30,652 bases of DNA from a virus. Shown here piece by piece: positions 24,589 through 30,652 of the stretch. Position numbers and translations under genes: made by a program. How positions within the stretch are numbered: the stretch's first letter is position 1; each line of letters begins with the position of its first letter. Under the pieces are notes generated by a model, which was not told where the DNA came from, did not search any database, and saw only the letters and a program-made list of their open reading frames with translations. The DNA is taken from positions 1-30,652 of IMG/VR virus record IMGVR_UViG_3300025276_000136, one strand, 5' to 3'.

Positions 24589-25307
24589 TACTTACCTCCA
24601 GTTTTAGTAGTTGTTGTTTCCTTAGGTGCAATACCAGAAAACAAACCAATCTGTTGTGCAAGAGCTGTGTATGGTGCATCAGCACGTGCTTGGTCTTGTG
24701 CCTGTTGTGCCTGACCAATCATACCCATTGTCTGTGCACCTTGACCTTGAACACCCAGAGCAGAATTAAGGTTAGCCATTTGGTTCTGTTGAACTTGTTG
24801 ATCAATACCTGCAAAAGAAGCAGCTAGGTTATTCTCAATACCACTCTGGTTCAAAGCCTGACGAGAACCACCAAGAGCACCACGTTGTCCAGCCATACCT
24901 TGAGAAGCACCTAAAGCACCTTGTGCATCTAATAAGGATTGTGCCCTCATGCCTGATAGATCTACGGGTTGGTTGGCAATGTTCATCATGTTAGTGGCAA
25001 TACTTGTCTGGTTATTAGCTGCTGCTAGTCCAGCTCTCTGTGCATCTAGTCCTGTTTGGGTAAACCCTGCAACTTTACCTAGTTGTCCAGAGTCATACAT
25101 ACCCTTGGCATCTGCCATCATACCACTGATCTGTGGCTTGTACTCTTGGGCAAAGCCAGAAGTAGTCGTCTGAGTTTCTGGGCCACCACCACCACCGCAG
25201 TGTGCAATATCTTCTTCAGCATGGTAGGTGATATCACCATGAGAAAGTACTTCTCCTGTAGACATGTCAAATGTCATGCCATCATAAATCTTTACTAGTT
25301 TAGACAT
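24588..25307 (-). CDS. Gln/Ala/Gly-rich virion protein, 239 aa (ejection-protein-like)
   Basis: ATG 25307 is chosen; a TTG at 25310 is in frame just before it. The N-terminus is a short structured part (KLVKIYDGMTFDMSTGEV) followed by a Cys-Gly5 turn and a long helical, Gln/Ala-rich region (LDAQGALGASQGMAGQRG, GALGGSRQALNQSG). This composition is typical of phage internal virion proteins that form helical bundles, such as T7 gp14, but there is no diagnostic motif. It ends in TKTGGK, whose codons supply the next gene's SD site. It overlaps the GNAT-like gene by eight bases. Confidence 0.65.
   Translation of the reverse strand: MSKLVKIYDGMTFDMSTGEVLSHGDITYHAEEDIAHCGGGGGPETQTTTSGFAQEYKPQISGMMADAKGMYDSGQLGKVAGFTQTGLDAQRAGLAAANNQTSIATNMMNIANQPVDLSGMRAQSLLDAQGALGASQGMAGQRGALGGSRQALNQSGIENNLAASFAGIDQQVQQNQMANLNSALGVQGQGAQTMGMIGQAQQAQDQARADAPYTALAQQIGLFSGIAPKETTTTKTGGK
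24589..24599 (-). promoter_or_regulatory. Ribosome binding site embedded in the end of the 239-aa gene
   Basis: The same ggaggtaagtaatgg arrangement as at 22305-22316: the codons for Gly-Gly-Lys-stop carry the SD site of the following 208-aa gene. Confidence 0.75.
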
Positions 25308-25740
25308 CAAAGGTCTCCTTTAAACTCTTTCTCATTGTTGTGTATCGTTCTTTCCACCCAGCTTTTTCAAGTGGTTTTAGTAGGCCTCTTCGACCTGTAA
25401 ACTCTAAACAGTCAATCTGAGGGAACTTACTCATTTGTGTAGCAAACTCAGTAGTCCACTCTGTCAGCTTATCATTGGTCCTACCGCCAAGAGTTATGAT
25501 GTGGAGTGACACAAAGTTGTTGTACTGTATTAGTCTTGTAGTTCCAATCGCAACAAACTTACCATCATCAAAGACCTCCCATACATGGAAGTTCTGAGGA
25601 TCTGATACAGCTCCTTGGATTATCTGTTGTGTAGTCCATTCGCCTGAGCTATGTTTTAATGCAGACTCTATGAATGGTTTTAGGCAATGGTATTTTATAA
25701 GTATATCTTCACCCACTACTTGTATGATCTCAATTGACAT
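25300..25740 (-). CDS. GNAT-like protein in the virion block (T7 gp13-like position)
   Basis: 146 residues. The pattern of an N-terminal helix pair, a VWEVFDDGKFVAIGTTRL beta hairpin, a LHIITLGG strand-and-loop and a final LLKPLEKAGWKERYTTMRK block is that of GNAT acyltransferases; the end (FTGRRGLLKPLEKAGW) matches the last GNAT motif. The acetyl-CoA P-loop (Q/RxxGxG/A) is not clear: GGRTNDK stands there. T7 gp13 has the same size and fold type and helps to assemble the internal core, so a structural role is at least as likely as catalysis. It lies between the tail fibre and the ejection proteins. Confidence 0.6.
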   Translation of the reverse strand: MSIEIIQVVGEDILIKYHCLKPFIESALKHSSGEWTTQQIIQGAVSDPQNFHVWEVFDDGKFVAIGTTRLIQYNNFVSLHIITLGGRTNDKLTEWTTEFATQMSKFPQIDCLEFTGRRGLLKPLEKAGWKERYTTMRKSLKETFDV

Positions 25741-25768
25741 GTTTAGTTATTCCTGTAAATATTTAATG

Positions 25769-27709
25769 TTACGATTCTAATGCTGTAATTCTATTAGCAA
25801 GAGAAACTAAGTCAACTTCTATACCACCTGAGTTGGGGTCAGCAATAGATACAAATCCATTACCACCATTACCTCCTCCAACAGAGGATGCATATCCAGT
25901 TACTACGTTTTCTTCTGGGCCTTGAAGGAAAATATAAGGGATTATACCACCTGCAGCACCAGCCCCTCCAGTTCCTACAAATGATTTAACACTCTGGGTT
26001 CCAGTAGGTATTGTAAATTGTTGACTTATAGTAGCACCTGCTGGTGCAACACTACCTGCTGCTCTCATACCTACTTGGTTAAAGTAACTATTACCGCCAC
26101 CGCCTCCACCACCACCACCTCTAGAGCCATTGCCAGCGTCTGGAAGAGCACTTTGGCTATTTTGAACACCTTGGCCAGCTCCAGCCGAGTTAGATTGTGA
26201 TGATGCTTGGCCATTAGGTCCTGCAACGCCAGCCGAACCAAATGCAAAAGAGGCTCTAGTACCTCCAGAAGCTTCAAATCTAGAGGTGCCACTAATATTT
26301 AACAAATTACCAGTTACGCTGTTACTTACAACAGGTCCACTGTAAAATTCAATCCAAGAACTTGTACCTGAATTACCAACCCTAAGGCCTGTGTTATTAA
26401 TATTAGGTACCATAGTATTTTGAGCACCTGCACCGCCACCTATTATAATTACAGATATAACAGTAGTGGCAGGGGCTATGCTGGTTGCATAAAATCCAGG
26501 GTTTGGTAATTCTAAAGCAGTACCTGCAGAGCCTGTATAAATCCTAACATTATTAAGTGCCATAATACCTGTACTATCTGCGTAAATACCACTGCCACCT
26601 GCACCTACACCAGAGGATATATTAAATCCTGATATTGAATTACCATTAGCATCTAGTGATTTACCATAGAAAGAACCAGCTGCTGTATCTGCTAATGAAG
26701 TCTTCCCAAATATAAGTCCAGAAGTGTTACCCGTAAACGCTATGTTTTCTGCTATAGTAATCTTATTAGCGGTTACAGCACCTGCTGCTATTTTATCGGA
26801 AGTAATTGCACCTGCATCTATCTGAGTTGCAGTTATTGAGTTAGCCTGTATCTTGTCTGCACTGACCGTACCTGCAACTACAAGGGAACCGTCAATAGTT
26901 TCACCAGCAGACACCCAAGTACTAACACCAGACACCTGTGTAAACTTACCTGATAACACAGCATCATCGTACTTGATAACACATACAGTGCCATAGCCTA
27001 GTTCTATTTGATTAGAGTAAGGCCTACCTGTAAAAGATTGTGCTGCAATTATAACATCAGCAATCCAAACAGAGTCATTGAGTGTTGGTGCATTAGAACC
27101 TGCTTTAACATAACGTATCAGAGGGACACCTTTTTCCATAGGTTTAACTGGGTATAGTTCCCAAGGACCTACCTTACCATCAATAGTAAACCTATCGGCA
27201 AGCCAGAATGTGTTTGATGTTGCACCACCTAAAACCCAAGTGACCCCTTCAACAGGGTTACTGGGTGTTCCCATGTCTGCACGAAGTCCTGTATTTTCAG
27301 AACGATATCTTTGCAAAGAAGATGGTGAAGAGTTTATGTTAAACCATTGGTAATGGGTAGAGTTTGTGGATGCTACTAAGCCACCCCACCAAAGTCCTCT
27401 AAAAGCTTTAAGAGATCCATTAGGGTTTATTGGGTCAGTGCTAAAGTTGGTTACTTGATTCTGAGCAGTAGGTGGTATAGTTGAAACCGCATCTGCATAT
27501 CTTACATGAAGAACTGAAGTATCTATTGCCCATACGCCACTTGAGAACAACCACAAGTTATTTGTAGTTGCATTATAATGTGTGTCACCTTCTGTGAAGG
27601 ATCCATCTAGTGGGTCTACACTGGAGAGGTAGTTGCTTTCTTTACTGGAAGGTCTACGTTCTAAAGACTTTAACCTTCTCTGTAATTCTGTTTCACTTAT
27701 ACTAGCCAT
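25769..27709 (-). CDS. Tail fibre / receptor-binding protein with glycine-rich tip, 646 aa
   Basis: Order of parts: a short N-terminal coiled coil (ETELQRRLKSLERR), a beta-rich region with Trp/Tyr/Asn-rich repeats (about 30-280), a helical-repeat segment at about 283-318 (SADKIQANSI, TATQIDAGAI, TSDKIAAGAV, TANKI), then a beta-rich, Gly/Ser/Asn-rich part including nine consecutive glycines at about 530-540, and a short C-terminal helix (LVSLANRITALES). ADKI-type repeats and glycine-rich tips occur in lambda gpJ-like and T-even gp37/38-like receptor-binding proteins. It would bind the host surface. The only sizeable gap nearby is 28 bases (25741-25768), with no clear promoter. Confidence 0.75.
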   Translation of the reverse strand: MASISETELQRRLKSLERRPSSKESNYLSSVDPLDGSFTEGDTHYNATTNNLWLFSSGVWAIDTSVLHVRYADAVSTIPPTAQNQVTNFSTDPINPNGSLKAFRGLWWGGLVASTNSTHYQWFNINSSPSSLQRYRSENTGLRADMGTPSNPVEGVTWVLGGATSNTFWLADRFTIDGKVGPWELYPVKPMEKGVPLIRYVKAGSNAPTLNDSVWIADVIIAAQSFTGRPYSNQIELGYGTVCVIKYDDAVLSGKFTQVSGVSTWVSAGETIDGSLVVAGTVSADKIQANSITATQIDAGAITSDKIAAGAVTANKITIAENIAFTGNTSGLIFGKTSLADTAAGSFYGKSLDANGNSISGFNISSGVGAGGSGIYADSTGIMALNNVRIYTGSAGTALELPNPGFYATSIAPATTVISVIIIGGGAGAQNTMVPNINNTGLRVGNSGTSSWIEFYSGPVVSNSVTGNLLNISGTSRFEASGGTRASFAFGSAGVAGPNGQASSQSNSAGAGQGVQNSQSALPDAGNGSRGGGGGGGGGNSYFNQVGMRAAGSVAPAGATISQQFTIPTGTQSVKSFVGTGGAGAAGGIIPYIFLQGPEENVVTGYASSVGGGNGGNGFVSIADPNSGGIEVDLVSLANRITALES

Positions 27710-27712
27710 ATC

Positions 27713-29278
27713 CTACCTCTTACCTTGACCCTTTATACCAAACTGGAGGGTTGTTAACTTAGGGTTATTTGTACCGTTCATTGTAACCCTTAAGTTCATG
27801 AACCTTCCCGACTCTCGTACGTTTACCTTATGATCACTTGCAGGATCAAAGGTTTTATCATTAGAGTTAAAGCTTGTGTTTAGATCAGACTCTGTCATCT
27901 TTGTACTAGAACCTACAAGAGAAATCTTAAGTGACCCTTTAGATTCTGGGTACATTGTTGCAATGTCTTTGAATATACTTGTGTTTTCCATAGAGTCTTC
28001 AATTCTTGTAAAGAACCCTGAGGTTATTAACACAGTGTTAGATAAAGAGTGTATACCTGATGTACCCTTAGCTGCATAGATTTGTAAAGAACCATTTAAC
28101 TCTGCTTCCCACATATCTGAAATGTTAGGTAGCGTTCGTATGTGTACCTTCTGGTCACTGTAGTTAAATACAAAAGCCTTGTTACAACCAAAACCTGTAG
28201 TCCCTTTCTCTCTGAAACAGAACCACACTTCTTTATCTCTGGTCTGTTGGAATACAAAGGACCTTTCTTTATCTGAAGAGCTTACCAAGTTGAACATAGT
28301 TTCTTGGAATAAACCTTTTGCAATGTCTTGTCTTGAAGACTGACCATCGTGAAGATACACACCATAGTTACCTACAACCAAGTGTTGTGAGTCACCTATG
28401 TTTGCAAAGCATCTTGTTGAGTACAGGCCATCGTCTTCAAATATAGAATCAAATCGTAGTATAAAGTTATCACCTGTTTCAGATACCCTGACAACAGAGT
28501 CAGACTTGTAAGCAATAAAGAACTCACCCAGCTGACCACCATCAAGTATCCTTCCGGGGGTCTGTGTTAAGAATGCATCACCAGCTGTATTTACAGTTGA
28601 TGCTTGCCACGTTACACCAGCTAAAGAATCTATTGTTGTTATGTGAGAAGACCATGCGAAGTCTACGGGATATGCTTCATCATCTGCAAGGCTAGCTGTA
28701 TTCTTATCATCAAAGAAACTCATAGCTACCAGACGGTTTTTATAAGGTCTCATTATACGAGAGTACTGTGTACCAGCCATAGCTGACCAATTTGGTAGGT
28801 CAACTAAGTTACCATTTGTTGTTGCATCTGCAGATATGAATTGTGGATTACCAGTTCCTGGATTACATATTAGTATTCCATTAAACACAAATAATTGTGG
28901 TGGGTATTGAGTGTCTATCTCAAAGTTAGCAGCTGAAGTTGAATTTGTTATTTCTGCATGAACAGATGTACTAGTGTTGTATACAAACACACGACCCTTA
29001 GTACCTGTTGAAGACGCTGTGTCTTTTAGTACATAAGCAATGTTTAAGAAAGAAGAACCTGCTGGGGTCCATTGGGTAACAGACATTACTTCACCAGCAG
29101 AGTATCCTGATGGAAGTCCTATAGAAGCCACAAAGGCATTTACACCTTGGACAGATCCATCCTTAACTCTAATGTTTAGGCAGTCATTCCAAGCCCCTTG
29201 TGGGAGAGCATGTGCAGGTATATCTGTGATTAGACCCACAGCTGAGAAATCAATCTCTGGTGTTATTTGAAATGGCAT
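27713..29278 (-). CDS. Large structural protein, probable tail/stabilisation protein, 521 aa
   Basis: The N-terminus (PEIDFSAVGLITDIPAHALP, then GAWNDCLNIRVKDGSV) is a signature I associate with large structural proteins of many marine podoviruses, sometimes called phage stabilisation protein. The sequence is beta-rich with repeated short strands and Gly/Asp turns, as in a beta-propeller, with no enzyme motif or membrane segment. It is probably part of the tail hub or a plug (P22 gp10-like or T7 gp12-like), but the exact counterpart is not proven. It stands between the lysis genes and the tail fibre. Its stop is followed by the fibre ATG within four bases. Confidence 0.6.
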   Translation of the reverse strand: MPFQITPEIDFSAVGLITDIPAHALPQGAWNDCLNIRVKDGSVQGVNAFVASIGLPSGYSAGEVMSVTQWTPAGSSFLNIAYVLKDTASSTGTKGRVFVYNTSTSVHAEITNSTSAANFEIDTQYPPQLFVFNGILICNPGTGNPQFISADATTNGNLVDLPNWSAMAGTQYSRIMRPYKNRLVAMSFFDDKNTASLADDEAYPVDFAWSSHITTIDSLAGVTWQASTVNTAGDAFLTQTPGRILDGGQLGEFFIAYKSDSVVRVSETGDNFILRFDSIFEDDGLYSTRCFANIGDSQHLVVGNYGVYLHDGQSSRQDIAKGLFQETMFNLVSSSDKERSFVFQQTRDKEVWFCFREKGTTGFGCNKAFVFNYSDQKVHIRTLPNISDMWEAELNGSLQIYAAKGTSGIHSLSNTVLITSGFFTRIEDSMENTSIFKDIATMYPESKGSLKISLVGSSTKMTESDLNTSFNSNDKTFDPASDHKVNVRESGRFMNLRVTMNGTNNPKLTTLQFGIKGQGKR

Positions 29279-29293
29279 ATTGCCTCCTGTTTA

Positions 29294-29563
29294 TTATGAG
29301 TCTCTTAACATGAATGCTGCACCTGTGACTAGACAGGCTATAAGTAATCTTACAAACCACTCGTTGGTTCCACTAGATTTAGATACAACAGCTAGTTTAA
29401 CAGAGTGCGCATCTATAGCTTCACTGTGTTTATTTAAACGTTTATCTTGTATGTTGTTGTGGAAAAGAAGACCGTCAATCTTAGTGTCTATCTCTACAAG
29501 TTTTACCATAGCTTCTGCTAGCTTATCTAGCTTAGCCTCCAGCCTATCAAATCGTGCATCCAT
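29294..29563 (-). CDS. Coiled-coil protein with C-terminal membrane anchor (XhlA-like), 89 aa
   Basis: ATG 29563 is chosen because aaggag lies nine bases upstream; an in-frame GTG at 29608 would overlap the previous gene. The N-terminal heptads (DRLEAKLDKLAEAMVKLVE) form a coiled coil, and the C-terminus has one membrane span (WFVRLLIACLVTGAAFML) followed by RDS. This is the layout of XhlA/hemolysin-type lysis accessory proteins, which act with holins. It is next to the holin candidate and endolysin. An unrelated membrane-tether role cannot be excluded. Confidence 0.6.
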   Translation of the reverse strand: MDARFDRLEAKLDKLAEAMVKLVEIDTKIDGLLFHNNIQDKRLNKHSEAIDAHSVKLAVVSKSSGTNEWFVRLLIACLVTGAAFMLRDS

Positions 29564-29588
29564 CAAGTCAAACTCCTTGTATTGTAGG

Positions 29589-30029
29589 TCACTTAAGTTT
29601 AATCCCACCTAACTTACCTGATACTAATTTTGTAAGTAATCCACGCATACCAAATTTAACTACGTATACACCGATAACTAAGTACTGATACCAATCAGGC
29701 ATTGAAGCAAAGGACTCAAATGCCGCTGTAACTTCTGCTTGATAACCTATAAAGGATGCTGCAATAGGTACTAGCAGTAGTGCAATCATTACTTCATCAA
29801 GCAATGACTTGTCCATCTGTTGCATAGCCACCAGATCTAAATTAAAGTCTTGTGTCTGTCCATCATCAGCCAGCTTGTTAGCTGCCCTAGCACCTGCTGT
29901 TTTAACATCAGCATCTGCTTGTATTCCTACAATGGCTGCTGCTGACTTAGCCTTTGCCACTTGGTTCTTACCGTCAAGGTATGTTTTACCAAGGCTGGCA
30001 AGGGGATTTAAAAAACTTAAAAAACCCAT
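29589..30029 (-). CDS. Two-membrane-span lysis protein, holin candidate, 146 aa
   Basis: A polar, Ala/Lys/Asp-rich N-terminal half (about 1-75), then two predicted membrane segments at about 80-96 (VMIALLLVPIAASFIG) and 114-128 (YQYLVIGVYVVKFG), and a basic C-terminus (GKLGGIKLK). It follows the endolysin gene by two bases. The two-span topology beside an endolysin fits a holin, though the long N-terminal domain is atypical for classical class II holins, and no family signature is decisive. Confidence 0.55.
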   Translation of the reverse strand: MGFLSFLNPLASLGKTYLDGKNQVAKAKSAAAIVGIQADADVKTAGARAANKLADDGQTQDFNLDLVAMQQMDKSLLDEVMIALLLVPIAASFIGYQAEVTAAFESFASMPDWYQYLVIGVYVVKFGMRGLLTKLVSGKLGGIKLK

Positions 30030-30031
30030 AG

Positions 30032-30421
30032 TTAATCCCTCAGTTCAAAGTGAGGCATGTCTTGCCATGATTTCCACAGGCCACCCCACTTAAGTTCATA
30101 GCCCAATTGAGCTGATGCCTGTAGCATTGCTGTAGCTACTAAGGCTAAATGTAGTTTGTCCCATGATGCTTTACCATCAACGTAAGCATACACATCAAGT
30201 GCTTTACCTGATTGGTGGTATGACTTACCATTGACTCCGTCTGCTTTTGATACTCCATCTGCAAATAGCTTGGCTTGATCTTCTGTTGTGCGAAGTCCAC
30301 CAGTAGATGGAATACCAAAGTCAATGTTAGACAGTTTAATAGCTACCTCTGCTACATCAATAAGACGGTTATCAACCCCTTTCATATTGTTAATACTGTT
30401 ATTGCTTAGTTTAAAGCTCAT
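30032..30421 (-). CDS. Endolysin, L-alanyl-D-glutamate peptidase-like (peptidase M15 family)
   Basis: 129 residues. Zinc ligands of the M15 / VanY / T5-endolysin fold are visible: H69 and D76 in SYHQSGKALDVYAY (H-x6-D), and H124 in DMPHFEL, with the general-base region D121. A Gly-Arg-rich N-terminal substrate block (STGGLRTTEDQAKLFADG) also fits. It cleaves cross-linked peptidoglycan stem peptides at lysis. There is no signal peptide and no wall-binding domain, so it needs the holin to reach the wall. The ribosome site before ATG 30421 is weak. Confidence 0.9.
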   Translation of the reverse strand: MSFKLSNNSINNMKGVDNRLIDVAEVAIKLSNIDFGIPSTGGLRTTEDQAKLFADGVSKADGVNGKSYHQSGKALDVYAYVDGKASWDKLHLALVATAMLQASAQLGYELKWGGLWKSWQDMPHFELRD

Positions 30422-30422
30422 G

Positions 30423-30652
30423 TTATAAGTTACCTTTTATGTAAATTAATAAGCCAACAAATACTCCTAGAAAAAGTATAGTTAATAGTGTTACTAGAAA
30501 ACCTGTCTCTACATTCTTCTGTATCTTTTTAGCTCTTACTTTTTGTTTAGTTGCAATAGCTTTTTGTTTCCTAAAGAACTCTTCTCTAAATTGTTGATAC
30601 TTATAATAGCCCTGTATTTCCTGCTTGTTTAACATCCAAGCCAATTCTTTTT
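30423..30652 (-). CDS. Small basic membrane protein, possibly 5' partial
   Basis: The frame runs to the window edge, so an upstream start cannot be excluded; inside the window TTG 30644 and ATG 30635 are available. The N-terminal part is strongly basic and helical (FFRKQKAIATKQKVRAKK), and one C-terminal membrane span (VTLLTILFLGVFVGLLIYI) ends near the C-terminus. Placement just before the endolysin suggests a lysis-cassette accessory protein. An i-spanin would have its span at the N-terminus, so that call is not supported. Confidence 0.55.
   Translation of the reverse strand, partial: KELAWMLNKQEIQGYYKYQQFREEFFRKQKAIATKQKVRAKKIQKNVETGFLVTLLTILFLGVFVGLLIYIKGNL

Noticed and set aside
29564-29608. 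GTG start for the XhlA-like protein
   Set aside because: It would overlap the holin candidate, while ATG 29563 has a clear aaggag nine bases upstream.
1-30652. tRNA genes, CRISPR arrays, insertion sequences, integrase or attachment sites
   Set aside because: I saw no cloverleaf-like segment, no regularly spaced repeats, no transposase or recombinase motifs, and no room for them in the compact gene layout.

Overview
The window is an internal piece of the genome of a lytic tailed bacteriophage. A T7-type replication set occupies the left arm. The right arm looks like the late part of a short-tailed (podovirus-like) particle: large ejection-type internal virion proteins, a tail fibre and a lysis cassette. 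There are no tRNAs, no integrase and no host housekeeping genes. Terminase, portal, major capsid and tail-tube genes are not here and presumably lie beyond the right edge. The ejection proteins and a small endolysin without a wall-binding domain suggest a Gram-negative host. The gene set (class I ribonucleotide reductase, glutaredoxin, MazG, T7-like polymerase) resembles marine podoviruses, but I cannot name host or genus from sequence alone.

Left arm (1-12132, all + strand, genes abutting or overlapping): C-terminal end of a C5-methyltransferase-like protein, a DUF3310-type protein, a short unknown protein, a glutaredoxin, ribonucleotide reductase large and small subunits, T7-like family A DNA polymerase, an HNH endonuclease, a 5'-3' exonuclease, a GIY-YIG-like endonuclease, a T7 gp4-like primase-helicase, a T7-like single-subunit RNA polymerase, a small unknown protein, MazG and another small unknown protein. 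Together they make dNTPs, clean up nucleotides, replicate DNA and transcribe phage genes.

Junction (12133-12228): two hairpins form a back-to-back terminator pair where the two transcription units converge.

Right arm (12229-30652, all - strand, read right to left): a small membrane protein, an L-Ala-D-Glu-peptidase-like endolysin, a two-TM holin candidate, a coiled-coil/TM protein, a large structural protein, a tail fibre with a glycine-rich tip, a GNAT-like protein, two low-complexity virion proteins, a virion protein with an N-terminal GH24 muramidase domain, a 716-aa virion protein, a 1362-aa virion protein and a 1260-aa protein next to the terminator.

Most notable results. (1) The 1260-aa protein, which would usually be called hypothetical, carries the core motifs of the T7/N4 single-subunit RNA polymerase family: an R-containing DxxGR-like block, motif A with D756, motif B with K850 and Y858, and motif C with D1068. 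Placed at the end of the ejection-protein block, it is best read as a compact N4-type virion RNA polymerase. The phage would then have two different single-subunit RNA polymerases. (2) The neighbouring 1362-aa virion protein begins with a staphylococcal-nuclease-like domain that keeps the catalytic residues. (3) The DNA polymerase has Gln instead of the usual motif A Glu (T7 E480 / Klenow E710). A working model is a particle that delivers a muramidase, a nuclease and an RNA polymerase into the cell. That model is inference.
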